Shown: positions 1 through 5,560 of the stretch, one piece after another
How positions within the stretch are numbered: position 1 is the stretch's first letter
Layout: the number at the start of each line of letters is the position of its first letter
Assembly: GCA_964484135.1 (NCBI GenBank)
Contig: CAZAEL010000076.1
Coordinates: forward strand, 1-6,887
DNA from: CAZAEL01 sp964484135
Lineage (GTDB): Bacteria; Elusimicrobiota; Elusimicrobia; FEN-1173
Direction of reading: 5' to 3'
DNA length: 6,887 bases
The notes under the pieces: model-generated
What the model saw: the letters and a program-made list of their open reading frames with translations, nothing else
Databases searched by the model: none
What the model was told of the DNA's origin: nothing
Program-made: the position numbers and the translations under genes

Positions 1-69
1 AGGGCCGGGAGTTGCCCGGCCGCCGCCAAAACGGCGCGCGCAGGCCACCCGGGGGCGTCATTTTCTCTT

Positions 70-107
70 GGTTCCTTCTCTTTTGGACGAGCAAAAGAGA
101 AGGAACC
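70..107. repeat. Perfect 16-bp inverted repeat with 6-nt loop
   Basis: Arm 70-85 (GGTTCCTTCTCTTTTG) is the exact reverse complement of arm 92-107 (CAAAAGAGAAGGAACC), and the loop GACGAG is at 86-91. Sixteen uninterrupted pairs are far beyond chance for a window of this size. There is no T tract after it on either strand. From memory, GGTTCC-type palindromes with a short loop recur in intergenic regions of many bacterial genomes. That makes a dispersed palindromic repeat the likeliest reading, but copy number cannot be seen from one window. Confidence 0.8.
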
Positions 108-154
108 CTGGTCCAGGGCGGAGCGCCTGGCCGGGTGAAGGGGCGGAGCCCCTT
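106..154. repeat. Tandem small hairpins sharing a GGGCGGAGC core
   Basis: Two hairpins follow the long inverted repeat directly. The first pairs 113-116 and 118-120 with 124-126 and 127-130, with one bulged G (117) and a GAG loop. The second pairs 138-144 with 148-154 perfectly, with a GGA loop. Both contain the nonamer GGGCGGAGC, at 116-124 and 141-149, in the same orientation 25 bases apart. A further interrupted palindrome, CCCTGG-T-CCAGGG (106-118), overlaps the end of the long repeat and competes with the first hairpin. The shared core suggests that the whole 70-154 block is one composite element. Confidence 0.55.
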
Positions 155-200
155 GAAATAGCTCAGATTTCTATCACAAGGGAATAGAAAGGAAAAATCG

Positions 201-944
201 ATGGCTGAAAGCACACCAATCCCAGAAAAAAAACGCGCCTTCGACACGTACGAGGTCACCGTGGAGCAGGCGGACATGGTCACGCCGCGCAACCGGCATT
301 TGCGCTTCCGCCTGCCCGCGGGCAAGGAGCTGACCTTTAAGGCGGGCCAGTTCATGCAGATCTTCGTCCCCACGCCCGAAGGCAAGCCGCGCCGCACGTC
401 CTATTCCATCGCGTCCGCGCCCACGCACAAGGAGTACTTCGAGCTGTGCGTCACCCTGGTGAACGGGGGGACCTCCTCCGGGTTTTTGCACGCGCTCAAG
501 GTGGGGGACAAGGTCCAGGCCATGGGGCCTTTGGGCACCTTCACCTTCAAGGACGAGGGCCGGGATTCCGTGTTCATTTCAACGGGGAGCGGCATCGCGC
601 CCTTCCGCAGCATGATCAACGATCTGCTGGACAAGAAAACGTCCCTCAACCTGTACCTGGTGTTCGGCAACCGGTACGACCCGGACATCATCTACCAGAA
701 GGAGTGGGAGACGCTGGCCCGGGAGCACCCCAACTTCAAGGCGCTGTTCACCTTGAGCCGGGGGACGGACGCCTGGAAGGGCGAGCGGGGGTACGTGCAG
801 GAGAAGATCGCGGGGTTCGTGCCGGGCTTGGCGGAGAAGAATTTCTACATCTGCGGGCTGGTCAACATGATCAACGCGGTGCAGGAGAAACTGCTGTCCC
901 TGGGCGTGCCCAAGGAGCGGATCCACTTCGAGCGGTACGACTGA
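201..944 (+). CDS. Ferredoxin-NADP reductase-type FAD/NAD(P)H oxidoreductase
   Basis: A 247-residue cytoplasmic flavoprotein of the FNR superfamily, which moves electrons between NAD(P)H and a one-electron carrier through FAD. The FAD-binding beta-barrel covers about residues 15-118, with the flavin signature R65-T-S-Y68-S-I-A-S and the GGTSSGFL phosphate-binding segment (89-96). The NAD(P)-binding domain covers about 120-247, with STGSGIAPFRS (127-137), VFGNRYDPDIIY (154-165) and YICGLVNMI (216-224). It ends in FERYD, close to the usual aromatic C-terminus. There is no 2Fe-2S ferredoxin domain, so the partner is a separate protein, not visible here. The arginine lies three residues before the tyrosine, while the family consensus is RxYS. 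The start is supported by GAAAGGA seven bases upstream. The exact electron partner (ferredoxin, flavodoxin or an oxygenase) cannot be told. Confidence 0.9.
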   Translation: MAESTPIPEKKRAFDTYEVTVEQADMVTPRNRHLRFRLPAGKELTFKAGQFMQIFVPTPEGKPRRTSYSIASAPTHKEYFELCVTLVNGGTSSGFLHALKVGDKVQAMGPLGTFTFKDEGRDSVFISTGSGIAPFRSMINDLLDKKTSLNLYLVFGNRYDPDIIYQKEWETLAREHPNFKALFTLSRGTDAWKGERGYVQEKIAGFVPGLAEKNFYICGLVNMINAVQEKLLSLGVPKERIHFERYD

Positions 945-959
945 GGATGGCCGAAAAAG

Positions 960-988
960 GTGAAAAAACGCGGTCTTTTGATTATAAT
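960..988 (+). promoter_or_regulatory. Sigma70-type promoter of the TonB receptor gene
   Basis: The -10 element TATAAT (983-988) is a perfect match. The -35 candidate GTGAAA (960-965) matches TTGACA at four of six positions, with a 17-bp spacer. Transcription would start near 995, giving a leader of about 39 nt. This places the promoter inside any reading that starts the receptor at the ATG at 947, and so supports the later start at 1034. Confidence 0.65.
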
Positions 989-1021
989 AAGGGCTCAAGG
1001 GGATCGGTGACATCATCGTCT

Positions 1022-1028
1022 GAGAGGG
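1022..1028 (+). promoter_or_regulatory. Ribosome binding site deciding the TonB receptor start
   Basis: GAGAGGG lies five bases before the ATG at 1034. The alternative in-frame ATG at 947 overlaps the end of the preceding gene and would add residues in front of the signal peptide. The site, the promoter at 960-988 and the signal peptide all agree on 1034. Confidence 0.65.
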
Positions 1029-1033
1029 TCGCT

Positions 1034-3031
1034 ATGCGCGGGTTCTTCTCCAGGCAGTCCGGTCCAGGGGGTCGTCGGAACCTGGCCCTGTCCGTCCTCT
1101 TGTCTTCCTTCCTGTCGGCCCCCGTCCCGGGGGCTTCATCCGTCCAGCCGTACCATGACCCGGAACAGCTCATCTTCGCGGACATCGCCCTGGCCACCAA
1201 GAAGCCCCTGGCGCTCCGGAAGTCTCCGGCCATCGTCAGCGTGGTCACGGAGGAGGAGATCCAAAAGTCCGGCGCGCGGGACCTGATCGATGTCCTCCGG
1301 CTGGTGCCGGGCTTCGACTTCGGGGTGGACGTGTGGGGCGTCGTGGGCGCTGGGTTCCGCGGGAACTGGGCTCACGAGGGCAAAGTGTCCCTGCAGGTGG
1401 ACGGGCTGGAGCTCAACGAGCTGCTCTATTCCAACCTGTCTTTCGGGAACGAATTCCCCGTGGACCAGATCGAAAGGATCGAGATCATTCGCGGGCCCGG
1501 CTCCGCGCTTCACGGCGGGTTCGCGGAGCTGGCCGTGATCAACGTCATCACCAAGGGCGGCCGGGGACTGGACGGCGGTCTGGCCACGGCCACGTACGGC
1601 CGGATGAGGAAGACCTACGGCCGGCGCGGCCTGGGCCTGGCCTACGGCAGGGACCGGGGGGACGCGGCCTTCAGCGCCGCGGTCTCCGCCGGCCAGGGGA
1701 ACCGGAGCGACCGGGATTTCACGGACCAGAACGGCGCCGCCTACGACATGTCCGACCATTCCCGCCTGGACCCGCGGTACGCCAACCTGGCGCTCCGCGT
1801 CAAGGGGCTGGAGGTCCGGGCCATGACGCACCAGCACGACCTGACCCAGCGGGACGACTACGGGGTCATCATCCCGCAGACCGCGGACAACGACTGGCAT
1901 TCCTATTTCCTCGACGTTCGGTACGGCATCCCCGTCGCCGGGGGCCTCAAGCTGACCCCCCGCGCCCAGTACAAGCGCCAGGCCCCCTGGGCAAGGTCCC
2001 AGTCCTTCCCGAGTTTTTCCTCCTACTCGCTGGACAAGACGGCGGAGCGTTTCTCAGGCGGGCTGGATCTGGACTACGAGGCCACCGAGGCGGTGAGCCT
2101 CATCGCCGGGGTGGAGGGTTACGAGGATCGGGCCAGGGACAACATGGCGGGGAGCAACTCCTTCCGGGGGAGGGACCGGGTCATTTACTCCGACATCGCG
2201 GGGTACGCGCAGGGCATCGCCGCCACCTCCCTGGTGGACGTGACGGCCGGGGTCCGCTACGAGAAGCACTCGGCGTCCGGCGATTCCCTGGTGCCGCGTC
2301 TGGGCCTGGTGCGCCAGCTCGGCCGGTTCCACGTCAAGCTTTTGGCCAGCCGCGCGTTCCGGGCCCCGGCCATCGAGAACCTGAACCTCAACCCCGACCT
2401 GCGGCCGGAGAAGGCGGACGCCGGCGAGGTGGAGGTGGGGTACGAGGCCGGCCGCCGGCTGTTCGTCTCGGCCAACTTTTTCGACATCCGGGTGGAGCGG
2501 CCCATCGTCTATCACGTGGACCCCGCCACCTTCGCGGAGACGTACCTCAACTTCAGCCGGACCCGCACGCGCGGGGCCGAAATCGAGGCCCGGCTGCGGG
2601 GCCGCCGGGGATATCTCACCGCGGGCTATTCCCATTACAGGACGGTCAGGAACGGCGCGTCCAACTACGCGGTCCCCGGACACGACGGCGTGGTGCTGGG
2701 CCTGCCGGCGCACAAGGCCACGCTGAACGCCTCCTGCAACCTGACCCGGTCCCTCAGCGTGAACCCCTCCCTGGTGGTGGTGGGCGGACGCTACGGGTAT
2801 TCCTCCCGGGATCCGGCCGGCAACCCGCAGCACAAGAAATACCGCCCGAAGCACCTCTTGAACATCTTCGTCCTGAAGAAAGAGGCCTTTGCGCCGGGGT
2901 TGGACCTGGGCGCGGGCGTGTACGACGTCCTGGATTCGGGTTACGAGTTCCTCCAGCCTTACGACGGCGGGCATCCGCCGTTGCCGGGACCGTCGCGGGA
3001 GGCGGTGGTGAAGGTCGGCTACCGGTTTTGA
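1034..3031 (+). CDS. TonB-dependent outer-membrane receptor
   Basis: A 665-residue outer-membrane active transporter, powered by TonB/ExbB/ExbD, which are not in the window. Residues 1-36 form a signal peptide with arginines at 14-15, a hydrophobic core (about 17-30) and cleavage probably after A34 or S36. The plug domain covers about 60-175: SPAIVSVVTEEEI (64-76), ARDLIDVLRLVPGF (81-94), VDGLELNE (122-129), IERIEIIRGPGSALHGG (146-162) and VINVITK (168-174). The rest (about 175-665) is a barrel of alternating strands with aromatic girdles, ending in EAVVKVGYRF with the terminal Phe expected for Bam-dependent assembly. The size is normal for siderophore or vitamin receptors. The segment DPEQLIFADIALATKK (42-57) before the plug could hold a TonB box, but none is clear. 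The ligand is unknown: no cobalamin riboswitch or clear Fur box lies upstream, and no transport partners are adjacent. Confidence 0.93.
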   Translation: MRGFFSRQSGPGGRRNLALSVLLSSFLSAPVPGASSVQPYHDPEQLIFADIALATKKPLALRKSPAIVSVVTEEEIQKSGARDLIDVLRLVPGFDFGVDVWGVVGAGFRGNWAHEGKVSLQVDGLELNELLYSNLSFGNEFPVDQIERIEIIRGPGSALHGGFAELAVINVITKGGRGLDGGLATATYGRMRKTYGRRGLGLAYGRDRGDAAFSAAVSAGQGNRSDRDFTDQNGAAYDMSDHSRLDPRYANLALRVKGLEVRAMTHQHDLTQRDDYGVIIPQTADNDWHSYFLDVRYGIPVAGGLKLTPRAQYKRQAPWARSQSFPSFSSYSLDKTAERFSGGLDLDYEATEAVSLIAGVEGYEDRARDNMAGSNSFRGRDRVIYSDIAGYAQGIAATSLVDVTAGVRYEKHSASGDSLVPRLGLVRQLGRFHVKLLASRAFRAPAIENLNLNPDLRPEKADAGEVEVGYEAGRRLFVSANFFDIRVERPIVYHVDPATFAETYLNFSRTRTRGAEIEARLRGRRGYLTAGYSHYRTVRNGASNYAVPGHDGVVLGLPAHKATLNASCNLTRSLSVNPSLVVVGGRYGYSSRDPAGNPQHKKYRPKHLLNIFVLKKEAFAPGLDLGAGVYDVLDSGYEFLQPYDGGHPPLPGPSREAVVKVGYRF

Positions 3032-3035
3032 GGGG

Positions 3036-3054
3036 TCCGCCCCGCCGGGGCGGG
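3036..3054. terminator. GC-rich hairpin between convergent genes, possible bidirectional terminator
   Basis: CCGCCCC (3037-3043) pairs with GGGGCGG (3047-3053) around a GCC loop, with a possible extra T-G pair at 3036/3054. It fills most of the 32-bp gap between two convergent stop codons, the usual place for a shared terminator. No T run follows on either strand, so classic intrinsic termination is not supported. Factor-dependent termination or a transcript-end stabilising hairpin is equally possible. Confidence 0.35.
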
Positions 3055-3063
3055 GGAAGAGGG

Positions 3064-4323
3064 TCAGCCCTGGAGCGGGGCGGCCTGGTTCAGGAGGTCT
3101 TCGAGCTGTTCCTGGCGCTCCTGCGCCAGGGCGTTGAACTCAGGCCGCTGCGCGGCGGGCACGTGCTTGTCCGCGGGGAACTTCAGCTTCAAAAAGTTCA
3201 CGAACTTTCCGTTCTTGACCACGCGGAAGTCCAGGTGGGGGCCGGTGGCGTGGCCGGTTTGGCCCACGTACCCGATGACCTGGCCCTGGGACACGTGGCT
3301 GCCGCGCCGGATGTTTTTGGCGAAGCGGGAGAGGTGGGCGTAGTACGTGGTGTACGTGCCGTTGTGCCGGACCTGCACCAGGTTGCCGTACATGCCTTTC
3401 CGGCCCTTGAAGATCACGGTCCCGTTGCCCACGCTCACGACGGGGGTCCCCTGGGGCGCGGCGTAGTCGATGCCCAGGTGGGGCCGGAAATACCGCAAAA
3501 TGGGGTGGAAGCGCCGGTGCGTGAACCCTGAGGAGATGCGCCGGAAGTTCAGCGGCGCGTGCAGGAAGGCCTTGCGCACGGAGCTGCCGTCCGGGTCGTA
3601 GTACTCCCCGCCGAACAGAACGGCCGTCTTCCGGCCCGTGTACTTCCCGTCGTACAGCGCGGCCAAAATTTTCCGCTCCGCCACCTCGCCCGAAGGCGTG
3701 CTCTTCCGCTCCCACAGGACCGCGTACCGGTCGCCTTCCCGCAGTTCCGTCAGGAAATCGATGTTCCACGCGAAGATGTCCGCGAACCCCATGATGAGCT
3801 CCGCGTCCGCCTCCTGGGCGCTGAGGGACTCCCACAAAGAGCTCTTGAGCCGCCCGGAGAGGGACCGTTCCTCCACGGTGAGGGGGACGTCCTCCGCCAG
3901 GACGGACAGGGCGGCCGCGGCGCCGGGCAGGGCGCTGACCGTGTATTTGCGCAGGCCCCGGGTGATGGTCAGCCGGTAGAAGTCCCCGGCCGTGGAATGG
4001 GCGACCTCGTACCGGTCGCTGGCTTTGAGGCTGCGGGGGTCCACCAGGCGCTTGAGCGCGTCCCCGATCTCCTGGATCTTGGGCGGGGCCAGGGAGGCGC
4101 TCCGGAGGATGTCGTAGAGGGTGGAGCCGCGGGAGAAGGAGCCGGACGTGACCAGGAAGGGCGGCGTTTCCGGCTCCAAGGGGGACAGGGTCGCCAGGGA
4201 GCCGCCGGACCGGGACGCCACCAGGAGCAGCAGGAGCCCGGCCAGGGCCAAGCCGCCCGCCCAAAAACCGTATTTGTACCGGGAAGGAAGGGGACGCGGG
4301 GCCGAGGGACGAAAATCGGTCAT
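3064..4323 (-). CDS. Membrane-anchored M23 (LytM-type) peptidoglycan metallopeptidase, MepM-like
   Basis: A 419-residue inner-membrane-anchored periplasmic peptidase that would cut peptide cross-links in the wall. After a short basic cytoplasmic N-terminus comes one membrane segment (about 19-36), then a LysM/OapA-like domain (about 57-130) and a middle domain with ADIFAWNIDFLTELREGDRY (181-200), both typical of the MepM/YebA layout. The M23 domain (about 262-380) shows HLGID (H282, D286: zinc ligands), YYAHLS (H330) and GPHLDF (363 = His, 365 = Asp). The last motif is normally HxH, and its second His is a zinc ligand, so an Asp ligand or altered activity is implied. A Gln/Glu-rich tail follows (390-412). 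The start overlaps the upstream OstA-like stop as ATGA, so translation is probably coupled. It might instead be a non-catalytic amidase activator, but H282, D286, H330 and H363 are all kept. Confidence 0.9.
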   Translation of the reverse strand: MTDFRPSAPRPLPSRYKYGFWAGGLALAGLLLLLVASRSGGSLATLSPLEPETPPFLVTSGSFSRGSTLYDILRSASLAPPKIQEIGDALKRLVDPRSLKASDRYEVAHSTAGDFYRLTITRGLRKYTVSALPGAAAALSVLAEDVPLTVEERSLSGRLKSSLWESLSAQEADAELIMGFADIFAWNIDFLTELREGDRYAVLWERKSTPSGEVAERKILAALYDGKYTGRKTAVLFGGEYYDPDGSSVRKAFLHAPLNFRRISSGFTHRRFHPILRYFRPHLGIDYAAPQGTPVVSVGNGTVIFKGRKGMYGNLVQVRHNGTYTTYYAHLSRFAKNIRRGSHVSQGQVIGYVGQTGHATGPHLDFRVVKNGKFVNFLKLKFPADKHVPAAQRPEFNALAQERQEQLEDLLNQAAPLQG

Positions 4324-4754
4324 GGAATGTGGGTGAGCCAGGCGTCGCGGGAGGCGCGGTACCGGACGCCCGTGGCCGCGGCGCTGGGGATGGGTCCCAG
4401 TTCGTCGAAGAACACCGTGGGTTTTTCGGTGGAAGGCAGGGCCATGCCCATGTGCCCGCCCGAGGCCCAGAAGGACCCCTTTTGCACGAAGGACGTCTTC
4501 GCCGCCTGCACGTGGTTGCGGGACGGCGGCACGGTCACTTCTTCGGCCGCCACGCGGCAGTCACCCACCATCAGGTCCACGTTTCCCGTCGCGCGGATCC
4601 GTTTGTCCGCGAAAATTTCGAGGGAGTCGGAGGTGATTTCCCATTTTTGGGGAAGGGGCGGCGGTTCGGCGGCGGCGAGGGGGAGCGCCGAGAGCGCCAG
4701 CAGGACGGGGAATGTTTTTGCCATGGAGAATAAAAAAACCGAGGGACGGGCCAT
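4320..4754 (-). CDS. LptA/OstA-like periplasmic protein
   Basis: A 144-residue secreted protein with an OstA-type beta-jellyroll, the fold of LptA, LptC and the LptD N-terminus, which carries lipopolysaccharide across the periplasm. A signal peptide ends at AAA-E (27-30). Mature-domain features are ITSDSLEIFADKR (40-52), ATGNVDLMVGDC (55-66) and VAAEEVTV (68-75), the usual repeat of short strands around a GNV turn. It is shorter than E. coli LptA (185 residues), and no lptB, lptC or kdsC-type gene is adjacent. It is the first gene of a two-gene unit with the M23 peptidase (4-bp overlap). The start is uncertain. ATG at 4754 lies 14 bases from AAAGGAG (4769-4775), which is long. ATG at 4724 gives a tidier signal peptide but has no Shine-Dalgarno site. 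A role in lipopolysaccharide transport is inferred from the fold only. Confidence 0.8.
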   Translation of the reverse strand: MARPSVFLFSMAKTFPVLLALSALPLAAAEPPPLPQKWEITSDSLEIFADKRIRATGNVDLMVGDCRVAAEEVTVPPSRNHVQAAKTSFVQKGSFWASGGHMGMALPSTEKPTVFFDELGPIPSAAATGVRYRASRDAWLTHIP

Positions 4755-4798
4755 GTGGAAAACATGGGCTCCTTTTCTCTCGGCGGCACGACGGTTTC

Positions 4799-4828
4799 AT
4801 TATAGGGACAAGGGGGCGCTGTTGTCAA
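4799..4828 (-). promoter_or_regulatory. Perfect-hexamer sigma70-type promoter of the OstA-like/M23 operon
   Basis: Read on the - strand, TTGACA (4828-4823) and TATAAT (4804-4799) are both exact consensus, with an 18-bp spacer. Transcription should start near 4792, about 38 nt before the ATG at 4754. Exact matches of both hexamers are uncommon and suggest strong constitutive expression. Confidence 0.8.
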
Positions 4829-4876
4829 CTGGTTTTTTCGTCGCGCCCGGCCCGCGGTGATGTTTCGCACACCCTC

Positions 4877-4904
4877 TTTTCAAAGCGGATTTATTTGGTA
4901 TAGT
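4877..4904 (+). promoter_or_regulatory. Probable promoter of the small four-cysteine protein gene
   Basis: The -10 candidate TATAGT (4899-4904) matches five of six positions. The -35 candidate TTTTCA (4877-4882) matches four of six, with a 16-bp spacer. Transcription would begin close to the Shine-Dalgarno site AGAGGA (4911-4916), giving a very short leader of about 12 nt. It is divergent from the operon promoter, whose -35 starts about 50 bp away. Confidence 0.5.
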
Positions 4905-4922
4905 AAAAGCAGAGGAAAACCC

Positions 4923-5147
4923 ATGTCGCCCATCGCGCCGTCGGACACCATCAACCGCTGCCCCTGCGGCAACGTCTTCCCCCGCGGCTTCTCCGGCAAT
5001 TGGGAGCGCGTGACGCGGGACGGCCGCATCTACGCCCGTTGCGCCAACCCGGGCTGCGGCCGGGAGACAGAGGCTTTCTTCCACGAGCGGAAATATTACT
5101 GGATCTGGCCCCTGCCGGGACTGCCCGCCGACCCCGCGCTTCTCTAA
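4923..5147 (+). CDS. Small four-cysteine, zinc-ribbon-like protein of unknown function
   Basis: A 74-residue protein that I do not recognise. It has C13-P-C15-G and, 24 residues later, C40-A-N-P-G-C45-G: two cysteine pairs, each with a following glycine, which is a typical zinc-knuckle arrangement. Between them is a basic, aromatic stretch with W27, R29, R32, R35 and Y37, and then an aromatic segment YYWIWPLPG (58-66). There is no signal peptide or convincing membrane segment. The start at 4923 has AGAGGA six bases upstream. An in-frame ATG at 4857 would put the promoter inside the gene and lacks a ribosome site. The gene is monocistronic, with a promoter in front and a strong terminator behind. 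Base composition and codon third positions match the neighbours, which favours a real gene. Binding of zinc and then of nucleic acid or protein is inference. Confidence 0.75.
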   Translation: MSPIAPSDTINRCPCGNVFPRGFSGNWERVTRDGRIYARCANPGCGRETEAFFHERKYYWIWPLPGLPADPALL

Positions 5148-5168
5148 CGACGCCGTTTTCCCGAAAAG

Positions 5169-5205
5169 AAAAGCCCTCCCCGGAGATCGTCCGGGGAGGG
5201 CTTTT
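5169..5205. terminator. Bidirectional intrinsic terminator between the four-cysteine gene and csp
   Basis: Arm 5169-5183 (AAAAGCCCTCCCCGG) is the exact reverse complement of arm 5191-5205 (CCGGGGAGGGCTTTT), with a 7-nt loop. On the + strand the stem ends in TTTTGTGTT. On the - strand it ends in TTTTCTTTTC. It therefore serves the + strand gene ending at 5147 and the - strand csp gene ending at 5219, only 13 bp away. Confidence 0.92.
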
Positions 5206-5218
5206 GTGTTGAGAAGGT

Positions 5219-5416
5219 TTACGCGATCCGAACGCTGGAGGCCTGGAGCCCTTTGGGGCCCTTGGTCACCTCGAATTCGACCGCCTGTCCTTCTTCCAGG
5301 GATTTGTAGCCCTCGGCCTGGATGGCGGAGTAATGGACGAACACGTCCTCCCCGCTTTCCGGCTTGATAAAGCCGTATCCCTTGGAAGCGTTGAACCACT
5401 TCACGGTGCCTTTCAT
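5219..5416 (-). CDS. csp: Cold-shock domain protein (CspA family)
   Basis: A 65-residue single-domain RNA and single-stranded DNA binding protein that melts RNA secondary structure and can act as a transcription antiterminator. The domain begins MKGTVKWFN, with RNP1 as KGYGFI (12-17) and RNP2 as VFVHY (25-29), and ends normally with GPKGLQASSVRIA (53-65). Length and motifs are those of typical CspA/CspE proteins. AAGGTGAT (5424-5431, - strand) lies seven bases before the ATG at 5416 and matches the 16S anti-Shine-Dalgarno well. An upstream in-frame ATG at 5509 would add 31 unrelated residues and read through the leader terminator hairpin, so it is rejected. The gene has a long structured leader (about 138 nt) with an attenuator-like hairpin. 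It is divergent from a DEAD-box helicase, a functional relative in cold adaptation. Confidence 0.95.
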   Translation of the reverse strand: MKGTVKWFNASKGYGFIKPESGEDVFVHYSAIQAEGYKSLEEGQAVEFEVTKGPKGLQASSVRIA

Positions 5417-5554
5417 TGAAACAATCACCTTCCTACGTAAGACGATTTTGAAGCTTGCCGCAGCTGGCATAAAAAAACCGCCCGGGAGTGTTTGTTCCCA
5501 CGCGGCCATGCGTCTTCAGCTCAACCATGCTCGGAAAACAAACTTCAGCCTTAC
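5417..5554 (-). promoter_or_regulatory. Long structured 5' leader of csp
   Basis: The promoter at 5561-5589 predicts transcription starting near 5554, so about 138 nt precede the csp start codon. A long leader is characteristic of cold-shock genes (the E. coli cspA leader is about 160 nt and acts as a thermosensor). I found no match to the E. coli cold box. The leader contains a terminator-like hairpin (5471-5505), an upstream segment able to pair with it (GTTTGTT at 5537-5543, - strand), and a further small stem near 5447-5470. A 31-codon open frame (5433-5528) crosses the hairpin and stops right before the Shine-Dalgarno site, but has no clear ribosome site of its own. Confidence 0.6.
5471..5505 (-). 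terminator. Attenuator-like intrinsic terminator inside the csp leader
   Basis: On the - strand CCGCGTGGGA (5505-5496) pairs with TCCCGGGCGG (5487-5478): eight Watson-Crick pairs, one T-G wobble and one G-G mismatch around the loop ACAAACAC. Seven Ts (5477-5471) follow at once. The hairpin lies about 55 nt before the csp start codon and about 50 nt after the predicted transcription start. It would end transcripts at about 84 nt. No T run follows on the + strand, so it is directional and points at csp. Confidence 0.7.
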
Positions 5555-5560
5555 CTTCAT

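Larger units (their letters stand above)
1..200. other. Palindrome-rich non-coding region upstream of the flavoprotein gene
   Basis: No convincing coding sequence is seen here. The stretch is a chain of inverted repeats: 3-9 with 15-21 (GGCCGGG/CCCGGCC), 21-25 with 32-36 (CGCCG/CGGCG), the long repeat at 70-107, a bulged hairpin at 113-130 and a perfect one at 138-154. None is followed by a T run on either strand, so none looks like an ordinary intrinsic terminator. The last 45 bases are AT-richer and carry the Shine-Dalgarno site of the next gene (GAAAGGA, 187-193). I see no convincing promoter, although TTGAAA at 153-158 could serve as a -35 element. The end of an upstream gene may lie just outside the window. 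Confidence 0.6.

Noticed and set aside
153..181. Promoter for the flavoprotein gene using TTGAAA at 153-158
   Set aside because: No acceptable -10 hexamer lies 16-18 bp downstream.
446..1033. Open frame in a second + frame through the flavoprotein gene, continuous with the TonB receptor
   Set aside because: The protein is Gly/Arg/Gln-rich without domains, as expected of a shifted frame in GC-rich DNA. The promoter, ribosome site and signal peptide place the receptor start at 1034.
947..1033. Earlier receptor start at ATG 947
   Set aside because: It would put about 29 polar residues before the signal peptide, and its codons contain the TATAAT promoter element. No Shine-Dalgarno site precedes it.
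945..1033. Cobalamin riboswitch or Fur box upstream of the TonB receptor
   Set aside because: The gap of 89 nt is too short for a cobalamin riboswitch. The AT-rich patch at 979-990 is better explained as the -10 region and does not match a 19-bp Fur box convincingly.
1333..3531. Very long + strand frame (over 700 codons) across the receptor and the M23 gene
   Set aside because: It overlaps two clear genes, one of them on the opposite strand. Its Gly/Arg/Pro-rich composition has no recognisable fold and is a by-product of GC bias.
3559..4860. Long + strand frame antisense to the M23 and OstA-like genes
   Set aside because: It lacks domains, and the opposite strand carries two well-supported proteins. 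Antisense frames of this size are common in GC-rich genomes.
5417..5509. N-terminally extended cold-shock protein starting at ATG 5509 (- strand)
   Set aside because: The extension is translated from the leader hairpin and U run and has no family similarity. The internal ATG at 5416 has a strong Shine-Dalgarno site and gives the canonical protein.
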